From the NCBI RefSeq assembly GCF_900106015.1, contig NZ_LT629797.1, forward strand, positions 3,968,001 to 4,032,000: a stretch of 64,000 nt of DNA, in the 5' to 3' direction. Below, piece after piece: positions 8,815 to 18,089 of this stretch (positions are counted from its first letter, which is position 1; every line of letters starts with the position of its first letter). Below the pieces are notes generated by a model. The model saw only the letters and a list, made by a program, of their open reading frames with translations, ran no database searches and was not told the DNA's origin. Position numbers and translations under genes: made by a program. Source of the stretch: Pseudomonas sihuiensis (GTDB taxonomy: Bacteria; Pseudomonadota; Gammaproteobacteria; Pseudomonadales; Pseudomonadaceae).

Positions 8815-9585
8815 ATGAAGAAGCTGCTGACTGCCATCGCCGCCTGCGCGGCCTTCTCGGCCCAGGCCGAAACCCTCAACGTCGCCGCCACCCCGGTGCC
8901 GCACGCGGAGATCCTCGAGTTCGTCAAACCAGCCCTGGCCAAAGAAGGCGTGGAGCTGAAGGTGCGTGTATTCACCGACTACGTGCAGCCCAACCTGCAG
9001 GTGCAGCAGAAGAACCTCGACGCCAACTTCTTCCAGCACCAGCCGTACCTGGACGAGTTCAACGCCAGCCGCAAGACCGAACTGGTCAGCGTTGCCGGCG
9101 TGCACGTCGAGCCCTTCGGCGCCTACTCCAGCAAGATCAAGAACCTGAGCGAGCTGGCGCAAGGCGCCACCGTGGCCATCCCCAACGACGCCACCAACGG
9201 CGGCCGCGCCCTGCTGCTGCTGCAGAAGGCCGGTGTGATCAAGCTCAAGCCGGAAGCCGGCATCCTCGCCACGCCGAAGGACATCGTCGAGAACCCGAAA
9301 GGCATCAAGGTGCGTGAACTGGAAGCGGCCACCCTGCCGCGCGTGCTGAGCCAGGTCGACCTCGCCCTGATCAATACCAACTACGCCCTGGAAGCCAAGC
9401 TGAACCCGACCAAGGACGCCCTGGCCATCGAAGGCAGCGACTCGCCGTACGTGAACATCCTGGTGACCCGCGCCGACAACAAGGACAGCGACGCCGTGCA
9501 GAAGCTGGTCAAGGCCCTGCACAGCGCCGAGGTCAAGCAGTTCATCGAAGAGAAGTACAAGGGCGCCGTCGTCCCGGCGTTCTGA
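8815..9585 (+). CDS. metQ: Methionine-binding protein MetQ (NlpA family)
   Basis: A 256-residue periplasmic binding protein of the NlpA/MetQ lipoprotein family. The signal peptide MKKLLTAIAACAAFSAQA ends before ETLNVAATP. There is no Cys at the cleavage site, so unlike E. coli MetQ this one should be a soluble periplasmic protein. Family motifs include FFQHQPYLDEFN and ATIPNDATNGGRALLLL-like segments. A good ribosome site (AAAAGGAACC) precedes the ATG. It is the last gene of metNIQ, followed by a hairpin terminator. Confidence 0.95.
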   Translation: MKKLLTAIAACAAFSAQAETLNVAATPVPHAEILEFVKPALAKEGVELKVRVFTDYVQPNLQVQQKNLDANFFQHQPYLDEFNASRKTELVSVAGVHVEPFGAYSSKIKNLSELAQGATVAIPNDATNGGRALLLLQKAGVIKLKPEAGILATPKDIVENPKGIKVRELEAATLPRVLSQVDLALINTNYALEAKLNPTKDALAIEGSDSPYVNILVTRADNKDSDAVQKLVKALHSAEVKQFIEEKYKGAVVPAF

Positions 9586-9613
9586 TCGCCGCTGACACCC
9601 TGAGCTGTACCCG

Positions 9614-9646
9614 ATGCCGCGCCGCTGCAAAGCCGCGCGGCATTTT
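9614..9646 (+). terminator. Rho-independent terminator after metQ
   Basis: ATGCCGCG and CGCGCGGCAT can form a GC-rich stem with a loop of about a dozen bases, followed by TTTTC. It ends the metNIQ transcript 29 bases after the metQ stop. Confidence 0.75.
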
Positions 9647-9671
9647 CATGTCTGCGCGATGAGCGGCGTGC

Positions 9672-10100
9672 TCACGACGGGATAAAGCGCAGTACACCGG
9701 CTTGCCGCGGCCCGGCGCCGCTAGGGTCGTCACTGGGATGGGCGATGCCGTCGCTGACCGGCACCTCAGCGAAGTCGAACGGGCTGATGCCCTCCAGGCA
9801 GGCGACATTGACACCGTACTGGCGGGAGTTGGAGCGGCGCTGGTGGTGGGTGTAGATGCCACAGCGTGAACAGAAGAAATGCGCGGCGCTCTGGGTGTTG
9901 AAGCGATAGGTGGTGAGCAAGTCTTCACCCTGCAGAAGACGAAAGCCGGCCAGCTCGGCCGAGACCGCCACCGCCCCGCGCATGCGGCAGTAGGAGCAGT
10001 TGCAGCGCCGTGCGCTGTGCAGGCCATCGCTCAAGGTCACGTGAAAGCGCACACCGCCGCAATGGCAGGCGCCGTTGATCTCGCCGATATCCTTGTTCAT
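9672..10100 (-). CDS. GFA/CENP-V family zinc-binding protein
   Basis: A 142-residue protein with the fold of glutathione-dependent formaldehyde-activating (GFA) enzymes. Zinc ligands are visible as CHCGGVRF (about 12-19), CNCSYC (about 33-38) and FCSRCGIYTHH (about 76-86). Family members bind zinc, but most have no proven formaldehyde activity, so only the fold is assigned. Four bases separate it from the LysR gene upstream on the same strand. Confidence 0.88.
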   Translation of the reverse strand: MNKDIGEINGACHCGGVRFHVTLSDGLHSARRCNCSYCRMRGAVAVSAELAGFRLLQGEDLLTTYRFNTQSAAHFFCSRCGIYTHHQRRSNSRQYGVNVACLEGISPFDFAEVPVSDGIAHPSDDPSGAGPRQAGVLRFIPS

Positions 10101-10103
10101 CCG

Positions 10104-10994
10104 TCAGACCTCCGCTCGACAGGAAACCTCATCATAGGTTGGATCAGCCAGGCACTGCAGCAACCAGTCCAGCGCCGGCTGGCGCTGGGCGCGGCGCAGG
10201 GTCGCGACCAACTCGCGGTGGAAGGTGAGCTCACCCAGTTCCAGTACGCGTAGCGCCTGGGGCCGGTTACACCACAAGCCGGCACGCGGTATCAGCGATA
10301 CACCCAGCCCACACTCGACCATACGCACGATGGCCTCCAGCTCGTCCAGCTCTAGCGCCTCGCGGGGCGTCAGCCGTTGTTCGCGGAGGAAACGCTCGAC
10401 CTGGCGACCACCGAAGGAACGGCGGTCATAACGCACGAAGGGCTGCTCGCGCAGCAGTTGCAGCGGATCGTCCCCCGGCAGGCCAGGCGGTACGATCAGC
10501 ACGAAGGGTTCGCGAGCCAGGGGGACCTGCATCAGTTCCTTGGGCAACTCGAAGGGCGGACGGATCAGTACCGCCAGATCCAGTTCACCGGCATCCACCT
10601 GCCCCAGCAGATCGAGCGAGACACCCGGCACCAGCTTCAGCTCGACCCGTGCGGCCTGAGTACGAAAGCGCACCAGGGCCTCGGGCAACAGCCCTGTCTG
10701 GACACTGGCGATGGCACCAATTTTGAGTTCGCCCTGCCATTCGGCCAGCGCCGTCGGCACCGCCATCTGCGCGTAAAGACCCAGTATCTGTTCTGCTAAC
10801 GGCAAGGCGTGGCGTCCACCGGCACTGAGCACCGCGCTACGACCGCTGCGATCAAACAGGCGCACACCAAGGTTCTGCTCCAGCACGCGCATCTGCGCGC
10901 TGACGGCAGACTGGGTCAGCCCTACGCGCTGCCCCGCAGCGGCGAAGGTGCCATGTCGGGCTACGGTGACGAAGGTTTTCAGCTCACGCAGCAT
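10104..10994 (-). CDS. LysR-family transcriptional regulator
   Basis: A 296-residue LysR regulator. The N-terminal helix-turn-helix covers about 1-60 (MLRELKTFVTVARHGTFAAAGQRVGLTQSAVSAQMRVLEQ) and the effector domain about 90-290. It is divergent from the VOC-family gene at 11107 and co-directional with the GFA gene. By the usual LysR arrangement it probably acts on the shared 10995-11106 region. The inducer is unknown. Confidence 0.9.
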   Translation of the reverse strand: MLRELKTFVTVARHGTFAAAGQRVGLTQSAVSAQMRVLEQNLGVRLFDRSGRSAVLSAGGRHALPLAEQILGLYAQMAVPTALAEWQGELKIGAIASVQTGLLPEALVRFRTQAARVELKLVPGVSLDLLGQVDAGELDLAVLIRPPFELPKELMQVPLAREPFVLIVPPGLPGDDPLQLLREQPFVRYDRRSFGGRQVERFLREQRLTPREALELDELEAIVRMVECGLGVSLIPRAGLWCNRPQALRVLELGELTFHRELVATLRRAQRQPALDWLLQCLADPTYDEVSCRAEV

Positions 10995-11106
10995 GGACGC
11001 CTCGATTGATCAAAAGTATTTGAGCTTGCGAGTAAGGATATTCGCTTTCAATCGATTTGGCTGTTGCTAGGCTAGCCCGACAGACAATAACCAGAGGTAT
11101 TCCGTG

Positions 11107-11532
11107 ATGTCCCTTGCGCCCTTCCACCTGGCAATTCCCGTTCATGACCTGGCAGCAGCCCGACATTTCTACGGCGAGGTATTCGGCTGTGCCGAGGGTC
11201 GCAGCAGCGACCACTGGATAGACTTCGATTTCTTCGGCCACCAGTTGGTGATCCATGAAGCGCCGAAGATGGCCTACCAGGAGTCGGCCGCCAGCAACCC
11301 CGTGGACGGCCACGACGTGCCGGTGCCGCACTTCGGCGTGGTGCTCGGCTGGGCCGACTGGGAAGCGTTGGCCGAGCGCCTGCGCAGCCGCGAGACGAAG
11401 TTCGTCATCGAGCCCTATGTACGCTTCAAGGGCCAGGTCGGCGAGCAGGCCACCATGTTCCTCCTCGACCCCTGCGGCAACGCGCTGGAGTTCAAGGCGT
11501 TCAAGGACATCGGCCAGCTGTTCGCCAAGTGA
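11107..11532 (+). CDS. VOC (glyoxalase/dioxygenase superfamily) protein
   Basis: A 141-residue single-domain vicinal oxygen chelate protein. The two beta-alpha-beta-beta-beta modules are [23 protein letters not shown] and [20 protein letters not shown]. Candidate metal ligands are His near residue 6, His near 73 and the Glu in GNALEFKAF near 129. The ATG at 11107 is preferred to the GTG just before it. It is divergent from the LysR gene. The substrate is unknown; members range from glyoxalases to resistance proteins. Confidence 0.85.
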   Translation: MSLAPFHLAIPVHDLAAARHFYGEVFGCAEGRSSDHWIDFDFFGHQLVIHEAPKMAYQESAASNPVDGHDVPVPHFGVVLGWADWEALAERLRSRETKFVIEPYVRFKGQVGEQATMFLLDPCGNALEFKAFKDIGQLFAK

Positions 11533-11565
11533 ACGCAGGCTACCTGGGTAGCGAGCAAATGCTGT

Positions 11566-14448
11566 TCAGTCCAGTGGATTATCGATCTGCGCACGCAGCA
11601 GCTCGGCGAAGGCGCTTGCCTCCACCGGGCGGCTGATCAGAAAACCCTGGATCTCATCGCAGTTCTGGCTCTTGAGAAAGTCCATCTGTGCCTGAGTTTC
11701 CACGCCCTCGGCCACCACTTTCAGCTCCAGGCTGTGGGCCATGGCAATGATCGCACGGGTGATCGCCGCGTCTTCGCCACCGGGCGAGAGATCGCGGATG
11801 AAGGTCTGGTCGATCTTCACGTAATGCACCGGGAAGCGCTTGAGGTAGCTGAGTGAGGAGTAGCCGGTGCCAAAGTCGTCGATGGCCAGTTTGACCCCCA
11901 GCTCCCGTAACTGGCGGAAGGTGACGATGACGCTGTCGACGTTATCCAGCAGTTGGCTTTCGGTCAGTTCCAGCTCCAGGTACTGCGGCGCCAGGCCGGT
12001 TTCTTCGAGCACCTGGCGCACCAGACTGGTGAGGTTGCCCTGACGTAACTGATACACCGAGATGTTCACTGACACTCGTATCTGCGCCAGCCCCTGGCGC
12101 TGCCATTCACACGCCTGCTGGCAGGCCTGACGCAGCACGAACTCGCCAATCGGTGCGATCAGCCCGGTTTCCTCGGCCAGACCGATGAACTCGCTCGGCG
12201 GCACCATGCCCTGTTGCGGATGGCGCCAGCGCACCAGCGCCTCGGCAGCATTGAGCTGGTCGTCGGCGAGGTTCAGTTTGGGCTGGTAGAACACCTCCAG
12301 CTGGCCTTCGTCGATGGCCTTGCGCAGCTGGTTCTCCAGTTGCAGGCGCTCCAGGGTGCAGGCCTGCAGGTTATCGGTGAAGAACTGGAAGGTGTTGCCG
12401 CCCAGGTGTTTGGCATGTTGTACGGCCATATTGGCCTGGCTGATCAGCGCGCTGATCTCGCGCGCATAGTCCGGCATCAGGCTGATACCCAGCGAGGCGC
12501 TGACCACCAGCTCGTGGCCACCAACGGTCATTGGCACACGCAACTTGGCCAGTAGCCGACTGGCCACCCGTGCCAGGCTGGAAAGGCTGCCATAGGCATC
12601 AAGGATGATGGCGAACTCATCACCCGACAGCCGTGCAATGCAGTCAGCTTCCGGTACGGCCTGGGTCAGGCGACGGCTCATCTGCCGCAGCAACTGGTCC
12701 GCCACTTCATGGCCGAGGCGGTCGTTGAGCAGTTTGAAACGGTCCAGGTCGATGTGCACCAGGGCAATGCTGCGGCCGCTCTGGCGGGCACGCTGGCTGG
12801 CCTCGTGCAGACGCTCCTTGAACAGACTGCGGTTGGCCAGGCCGGTCAGATCATCGTAGTGCGACAGGTAGCGCAGGCGCTCCTCGGCCTCGCGTCGCGC
12901 GCTGAGGTCGGCAAAGAAGCCGACGATTTGGCTGGGCCGGCCGCTGGCGTCGCGTATCAGGTTGAGCTGCAGCCATTGCGGGTAGAGTTCGCCGCTCTTG
13001 CGCGTCTCGATCAGTTCGCCCTGCCAGGTGCCGCTACTGTCCAGCTCCTGACGGATCATCTGGTACTGCCTGCGCATCTCACGGCTGCCGATCAGGCTGG
13101 TCACCGTGCGCCCGACCACTTCCTCACTGCTGTAGCCGGTCACCGAGCTGAAGGCGCGGTTGACTGCCAGCACACGGTAGTCGGGGTCGAGAATGAAGAT
13201 GCCTTCGCTGGCCGCCTCGAATACGGTCGCCGCCAGGCGCTGCTGCTGCTCCTGCTGACGTCGCGCGCTGACATCGCGTCGGGTACCGAGCATGCGCCGC
13301 ACACGGCCGGCGGCGTCGCGCTCGACTGCACGGCCTCGGTCTTCGACCCAGACCCAGTGACCATCGACATGGCGCACGCGGTACTCGATCTGATAATCCT
13401 CGCTGCGTCCCTTGAGGTGCCGGACCAGCGCCCGACGCAGCCCCGGCAGGTCATCCGGGTGCAGGCGCGGCGTCAGGTCACGCAGCATCACTTGTACCTG
13501 GCCCGGCTCCAGGCCAAACAGCTCGCGCAGGTGCGAGTGGTGCACCTGGTCGCTGTCCAGGTCCCAGTCCCACAGCCCCAGCTCGCTGGCTTCCAGCGCC
13601 AGGGCAAGACGCGCCTGGCTCTTGCCCAGGGCATGGGTCGCTTCGTCCAGCTCCAGGGTGCGCTCGGCCACACGCATTTCCAGTTCGCCATGAGCTCCGC
13701 GCAGTTCGCGCTCGGCGCGACGACGCTGTTCCACTTCGCGCGCCAGTTCTTCGTTGAGCCCTTCGGCACACTGCTTGGCACGCTCCAGGTTACTGATCAA
13801 CGCCAGGTTGTGGAAACGCTGCTGCAGGCTGCGCTGCACCAGGCGGTTGACCTGCCAGGCCACCACCAGCAGGGCAAGAAACAGAATCACGCTAAGCAAC
13901 CCCCAACCACGTTGCAGGCCGCTGCCCGAGAGCAGCAGGAAGCCGGCCGACGGCAGCAGGCAGGGCAAGGCGAAGGTGAGGAAAGCGGGCAGGCTGACGG
14001 CATAGGCCACGCTGGCCGAGAGGATCGCTGCGGCGATCAGGCCGTAGACCAGCGCCTGCTGGTAGAACACATCGGTAGGCACCAGGACGATCACGGCGAA
14101 GGCCAGGGTCAGGCCGGAGGCTCCGGCACCGAACAGGAAGATGCGCCGCCAGTAGGGTTCGGCCTGACGGCTGGGCAGCGCCTGGTTGAAGGCATTCACC
14201 TGAGTCAGGCGCAGCAGCACCAGCAACACCACCCAACCCAGCCACGCCGCGAGTAACGGCGCGCTCTGCTGGCTCCATAGCAACAGGCTGCAGGCCAGGC
14301 CGACCAGCAGCATGAGCAAGGTGGGCAAGCGCGACCCCTGAAACAGCAGACGGGTACGTTCGACGGCAATATCCGTGGCGAACTGACGTTCAGCCTGATG
14401 CGGGTCCAGCGTCACCTCTTGAATTACGGCGCAAGTCGTGGCGGTCAT
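11566..14448 (-). CDS. Membrane PAS-PAS-GGDEF-EAL cyclic-di-GMP protein
   Basis: A 960-residue protein. Six hydrophobic segments in about 40-205 form an N-terminal membrane sensor. A coiled coil (205-270) follows, then a PAS with PAC motif (about 275-400), a second PAS (about 405-525), a GGDEF domain (about 530-695) and an EAL domain (about 705-950). The cyclase signature reads LSGDEF instead of GGDEF, a variant that some active cyclases tolerate. The EAL site AEALVRW and later ligands (VSVNISVYQ, ELTESQLLD, IDDFGTGYSSL, KIDQTFI, AEGVET) are intact, so phosphodiesterase activity is the safer prediction. It lies beside uvrD, as PA5442 does in PAO1 from memory. Confidence 0.92.
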   Translation of the reverse strand: MTATTCAVIQEVTLDPHQAERQFATDIAVERTRLLFQGSRLPTLLMLLVGLACSLLLWSQQSAPLLAAWLGWVVLLVLLRLTQVNAFNQALPSRQAEPYWRRIFLFGAGASGLTLAFAVIVLVPTDVFYQQALVYGLIAAAILSASVAYAVSLPAFLTFALPCLLPSAGFLLLSGSGLQRGWGLLSVILFLALLVVAWQVNRLVQRSLQQRFHNLALISNLERAKQCAEGLNEELAREVEQRRRAERELRGAHGELEMRVAERTLELDEATHALGKSQARLALALEASELGLWDWDLDSDQVHHSHLRELFGLEPGQVQVMLRDLTPRLHPDDLPGLRRALVRHLKGRSEDYQIEYRVRHVDGHWVWVEDRGRAVERDAAGRVRRMLGTRRDVSARRQQEQQQRLAATVFEAASEGIFILDPDYRVLAVNRAFSSVTGYSSEEVVGRTVTSLIGSREMRRQYQMIRQELDSSGTWQGELIETRKSGELYPQWLQLNLIRDASGRPSQIVGFFADLSARREAEERLRYLSHYDDLTGLANRSLFKERLHEASQRARQSGRSIALVHIDLDRFKLLNDRLGHEVADQLLRQMSRRLTQAVPEADCIARLSGDEFAIILDAYGSLSSLARVASRLLAKLRVPMTVGGHELVVSASLGISLMPDYAREISALISQANMAVQHAKHLGGNTFQFFTDNLQACTLERLQLENQLRKAIDEGQLEVFYQPKLNLADDQLNAAEALVRWRHPQQGMVPPSEFIGLAEETGLIAPIGEFVLRQACQQACEWQRQGLAQIRVSVNISVYQLRQGNLTSLVRQVLEETGLAPQYLELELTESQLLDNVDSVIVTFRQLRELGVKLAIDDFGTGYSSLSYLKRFPVHYVKIDQTFIRDLSPGGEDAAITRAIIAMAHSLELKVVAEGVETQAQMDFLKSQNCDEIQGFLISRPVEASAFAELLRAQIDNPLD

Positions 14449-14738
14449 AGGCGATGTTCTTGTAATGGTTGCCTAAGGGTCTGCGGGGTAAATATCGGCG
14501 CCCTCAGCCCTGACGTCGCGGGAGAATACCCGAGACAGACGCTGCGCCCAACAAAGATGTGGACCATTTCACAGGGTGATGGCCAACTTTTGGCGAGCGC
14601 CCAAGATCGTACTGGCCCTTGGCCGCCTGCCTGCGCCCATCTGCGCGCTGACCTGCCGGTCGTCGGTTAGATCCGGTCGGTTTCGCCTCACCTGGCCGAC
14701 GGTTTGCCCTCCCCTGCCGCGCCCCCTAGAATGCCGCG

Positions 14739-16922
14739 ATGCAAAACGACCCCGAACTCCTCCTCGCTTCGCTCAACGACGCCCAGGTCCAGGCCGTGGC
14801 CGCCCCGCTCGGCCGCCAGCTGGTGCTGGCCGGCGCCGGCTCGGGCAAGACCCGCGTGCTGGTGCACCGCATCGCCTTCCTGATCCAGGCGATGGGCGCC
14901 TCGCCTCACTCGATCCTGTCGGTGACCTTTACCAACAAGGCCGCCGCCGAGATGCGCCACCGCATCGAGCAGATGCTCGGCCACAACCCGGCCGGCATGT
15001 GGGTCGGCACCTTCCACGGCCTGGCCCATCGCCTGCTGCGCGCGCACTGGCAGGAAGCCGGGCTGGCCGAGAACTTCCAGATTCTCGACTCCGACGATCA
15101 GCAGCGCCTGATCAAGCGGGTGATCCGCGAACTGGGCCTGGACGAACAGCGCTGGCCGGCCAAGCAGGCGCAGTGGTTCATCAACGGGCAGAAAGATGAG
15201 GGGTTCAGACCCCAGCACATCCAGGCCGGCGGCGACCTGTTCCTGGCCACCATGCGCGGCATCTACGAGGCCTACGAAGCGGCCTGCGCACGCACCGGGG
15301 TGATCGACTTCTCCGAGCTGCTGCTGCGCGCCCTCGACCTGTGGCGCGACAAGCCGGGCCTGCTCGAACATTACCAGCGGCGTTTCCGCCATATCCTGGT
15401 GGACGAGTTCCAGGACACCAACGCCGTGCAGTACGCCTGGCTGCGCCTGCTGGCCAAGGGCGGCGACAGCCTGATGGTGGTGGGCGACGACGACCAGTCG
15501 ATCTACGGCTGGCGCGGCGCGCGCATCGAGAACATCCAGCAGTTCTCCAGCGACTTCCCCGACACCCAGCTGATCCGCCTGGAGCAGAACTACCGCTCCA
15601 CCGCCGGCATCCTCAAGGCGGCCAACGCGCTGATCGCCAACAACAACGGGCGCCTCGGCAAGGAGCTGTGGACCGATGGCGGCGACGGCGAGCCGCTGGC
15701 CCTGTACGCCGCCTTCAACGAACACGACGAAGCGCGCTACGTGGTCGAGAGCATCGAGGACGCCCTGCGCAAGGACGGCCTCAAGCGCAGCGAGATCGCC
15801 ATTCTCTATCGCTCCAACGCCCAGTCGCGCGTGCTGGAAGAGGCGCTGCTGCGCGAGAAGATCCCCTACCGCATCTACGGTGGTCAGCGCTTCTTCGAGC
15901 GCGCGGAGATCAAGAACGCCATGGCCTATCTGCGCCTGCTCGACGCACGAGACAACGATCCGGCGCTAGAAAGAATCATCAACGTGCCTGCACGTGGTAT
16001 CGGCGAAAAAACGGTAGAAAACATTCGCCAATTTGCGCGTGAGCATGAGCTACCAATGTGGGCGGCTATTCGCCGAATGCTCGCAACAAAAACATTGTCC
16101 GGTAAGGCCGCCGGGGCGCTGACCGCATTCATCGATTTGATAAATAACCTCGACGAGAAAGTCGCTGCCATGCCCCTGCACCAGATGACCCAGGTGGTCA
16201 TCGAAAAGAGTGGCCTGCTCGCCTATCACGAGGCGGAAAAGGGCGAGAAGGGCCAGGCCCGGGTAGAGAACCTCGAGGAACTGGTCAGCGCCGCGCGCGC
16301 CTTCGAGAATGACGAAGACGACGAGCTGACCCCGCTGCAGGCCTTCCTCACCCACGCCTCGCTGGAGGCCGGCGACACCCAGGCCGCCGAGAACGAAGAC
16401 AGCATTCAACTGATGACCCTGCACAGTGCCAAGGGCCTGGAATTCCCCCTGGTGTTCCTGGTGGGCATGGAAGAGGGTCTGTTCCCGCACAAGATGAGCC
16501 TGGAAGAACCGGGCCGATTGGAAGAAGAACGCCGCCTGGCCTATGTCGGCATTACCCGTGCCATGCAGAAGCTGGTGATCAGCTACGCCGAAACCCGGCG
16601 TCTCTACGGTAGCGAGACCTACAACAAGGTGTCGCGCTTCGTCCGCGAAATCCCCGCACCGCTGATTCAGGAAGTGCGCCTGAGCAACAGCGTCAGCCGC
16701 CCGGTGAGCACCAGCTCGATGGGTGGCGGCAGTCTGTTCGCCGGCAGCGCCGTACCGCAGACGCCCTTCAGTCTGGGCCAACGCGTACACCACAGCCTGT
16801 TCGGCGAGGGCACCATCCTCAATTTCGAGGGTGCTGGCGCCCAGGCGCGGGTCCAAGTGAATTTCGAAAACGAAGGCAGTAAGTGGCTGATGCTGGCATA
16901 CGCCAAGCTCGAAGCCTGTTAG
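14739..16922 (+). CDS. uvrD: DNA helicase II UvrD
   Basis: A 727-residue superfamily 1A 3'-5' helicase used in mismatch and nucleotide excision repair. Walker A GAGSGKT is at 32-38. Other motifs are FTNKAAAEMRHRI (Ia), LVDEFQDTN (II), VVGDDDQSIYGWRGA (III), LEQNYRST (IV), LMTLHSAKGLEFPLVFLVG (V) and EERRLAYVGITRAM (VI). The C-terminus keeps the Tudor-like tail GQRVHHSLFGEGTILNFEG. Bases 15955-16150, inside domain 2B, are close to half G+C, while the flanks are near two thirds; see findings. Length is normal. Confidence 0.97.
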   Translation: MQNDPELLLASLNDAQVQAVAAPLGRQLVLAGAGSGKTRVLVHRIAFLIQAMGASPHSILSVTFTNKAAAEMRHRIEQMLGHNPAGMWVGTFHGLAHRLLRAHWQEAGLAENFQILDSDDQQRLIKRVIRELGLDEQRWPAKQAQWFINGQKDEGFRPQHIQAGGDLFLATMRGIYEAYEAACARTGVIDFSELLLRALDLWRDKPGLLEHYQRRFRHILVDEFQDTNAVQYAWLRLLAKGGDSLMVVGDDDQSIYGWRGARIENIQQFSSDFPDTQLIRLEQNYRSTAGILKAANALIANNNGRLGKELWTDGGDGEPLALYAAFNEHDEARYVVESIEDALRKDGLKRSEIAILYRSNAQSRVLEEALLREKIPYRIYGGQRFFERAEIKNAMAYLRLLDARDNDPALERIINVPARGIGEKTVENIRQFAREHELPMWAAIRRMLATKTLSGKAAGALTAFIDLINNLDEKVAAMPLHQMTQVVIEKSGLLAYHEAEKGEKGQARVENLEELVSAARAFENDEDDELTPLQAFLTHASLEAGDTQAAENEDSIQLMTLHSAKGLEFPLVFLVGMEEGLFPHKMSLEEPGRLEEERRLAYVGITRAMQKLVISYAETRRLYGSETYNKVSRFVREIPAPLIQEVRLSNSVSRPVSTSSMGGGSLFAGSAVPQTPFSLGQRVHHSLFGEGTILNFEGAGAQARVQVNFENEGSKWLMLAYAKLEAC

Positions 16923-16945
16923 TACACCGTACCTGGAGATAATCG

Positions 16946-18040
16946 ATGAATCGCCGCAATCTGTTCGGCACCGCTCTGGCGCTGATCGCCGCCATCGGCC
17001 TGGTTGGCTGCAAAGAAGACAAGGCTGCCAGCGAGCAAGCCGCTGCCAAGCCGGCAGAAATCATCCACTGGAAGATGGTCACGTCCTGGCCGAAGAACTT
17101 CCCCGGCCTGGGCACCTCTGCCGAACGTCTGGCCGAACGTATAAATGCCATGAGCGCCGGGCGCCTGACCGTCAAGGTCTACGCCGCCGGTGAGCTGGTG
17201 CCGGCGCTGGAAGTATTCGATGCCGTTTCCCGCGGCACCGCCGAGATGGGCCACGGCACCCCGTACTACTGGAAGGGCAAGGTCCCGGCTGCGCAGTTCT
17301 TCAGCAGCGTGCCGTTCGGTCTTTCGACTCTGGAAATGAACGCCTGGCTCAGCCACGGCGGTGGCCAGGCGCTGTGGGACGAAACCTACGCACCCTTCGG
17401 CGTGAAGCCGCTGCCGGCCGGCAACACCACCATGCAGATGGGCGGCTGGTTCAACAAGGAAATCAACAGCCTGGACGACATCAAGGGCCTGAAGATCCGC
17501 ATGCCGGGCCTCGGCGGCGAAGTCTGGAGCAAGCTCGGCGCGATCACCGTCAACCTGCCGGGAGGCGAAATCTTCACCTCCCTGCAGACCAGCGCCATCG
17601 ATGCCACCGACTGGGTCGGCCCGTACAACGACCTGGCCTTCGGCTTGCACAAGGCGGCCAAGTACTACTACTTCCCGGGCTGGCAGGAGCCGCAGGCCGT
17701 GGTCGAATCCATGGTCAACCAGAAAGCCTTCGACGCGCTGCCGGCCGACCTGCAGGCCATCGTCGTCGAAGCCGCGCGCGCCGCGACCCTGGATATGATG
17801 GACGACTACGTGTTCAACAACGCCAAGGCGCTGCAAAGCCTGAAGAGCGAGGGCGTGCAGTTCAAGCGTCTGCCGGACGAGGTGCTGCAAGCCATGCGTG
17901 AGCAATCCAACGTGGTGCTCGAAGCTCTGGCTGCCGAGAACGACCTCAACGGCCGCATCTGGGCCTCGCAGAAAGCCTTCCTCGAAGAGGCCAGCGCCAT
18001 GCAGGCGCTGACCGAGAAAGAGCTGTACAACTGGCGTTGA
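16946..18040 (+). CDS. TRAP transporter solute-binding lipoprotein, copy 1
   Basis: A 364-residue DctP/TakP-type periplasmic receptor of a TRAP transporter. The signal MNRRNLFGTALALIAAIGLV ends in a lipobox (GLVGC, Cys at about 24), so the protein is probably membrane-tethered. Family landmarks are WKMVTSWPKNFPGLGT, the strand GLKIRMPGLGGEVWSKLGA with its substrate-anchoring Arg, and the pocket TSAIDATDWVGPYNDLAFGL. The WPKNFPG-type group includes 2-oxoacid binders such as TakP, so an oxoacid ligand is a guess. A good ribosome site (GGAGA) precedes the ATG. No DctQ/DctM permease lies nearby. Copy 2 follows directly. Confidence 0.9.
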   Translation: MNRRNLFGTALALIAAIGLVGCKEDKAASEQAAAKPAEIIHWKMVTSWPKNFPGLGTSAERLAERINAMSAGRLTVKVYAAGELVPALEVFDAVSRGTAEMGHGTPYYWKGKVPAAQFFSSVPFGLSTLEMNAWLSHGGGQALWDETYAPFGVKPLPAGNTTMQMGGWFNKEINSLDDIKGLKIRMPGLGGEVWSKLGAITVNLPGGEIFTSLQTSAIDATDWVGPYNDLAFGLHKAAKYYYFPGWQEPQAVVESMVNQKAFDALPADLQAIVVEAARAATLDMMDDYVFNNAKALQSLKSEGVQFKRLPDEVLQAMREQSNVVLEALAAENDLNGRIWASQKAFLEEASAMQALTEKELYNWR

Positions 18041-18048
18041 GCCAACTG

Positions 18049-18074
18049 AACGGGGCCAAGAGCCCCGTTTTTCT
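18049..18074 (+). terminator. Terminator between the two TRAP receptor genes
   Basis: ACGGGGC and GCCCCGT form a perfect stem with a short loop, followed by TTTTTCTT. It should end most transcripts of copy 1 before copy 2, so the second copy needs read-through or its own promoter in the few bases left. Confidence 0.88.
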
Positions 18075-18089
18075 TAGGGATAACTGCCG

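Noticed and set aside
12709..14256. A 515-codon open frame opposite the GGDEF/EAL gene
   Set aside because: Composition is of the antisense type and no domain is visible; the opposite strand has full PAS, GGDEF and EAL domains.
14449..14738. Possible small gene between the GGDEF/EAL gene and uvrD
   Set aside because: Short frames in this 290-base gap show no coding bias or start signal; it most likely holds the divergent promoters.
15195..15209. GGGGTTCAGACCCC palindrome inside uvrD
   Set aside because: It resembles a known inverted-repeat family, but it lies in conserved coding sequence and is a single short site, so chance is enough.
16946..17010. Tat signal in TRAP receptor copy 1 (MNRRNLFG)
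   Set aside because: The twin arginine is present, but the rest of the consensus (S/T before it, F-L-K after it) is not, and copy 2 lacks the pair. A lipoprotein Sec signal explains both.
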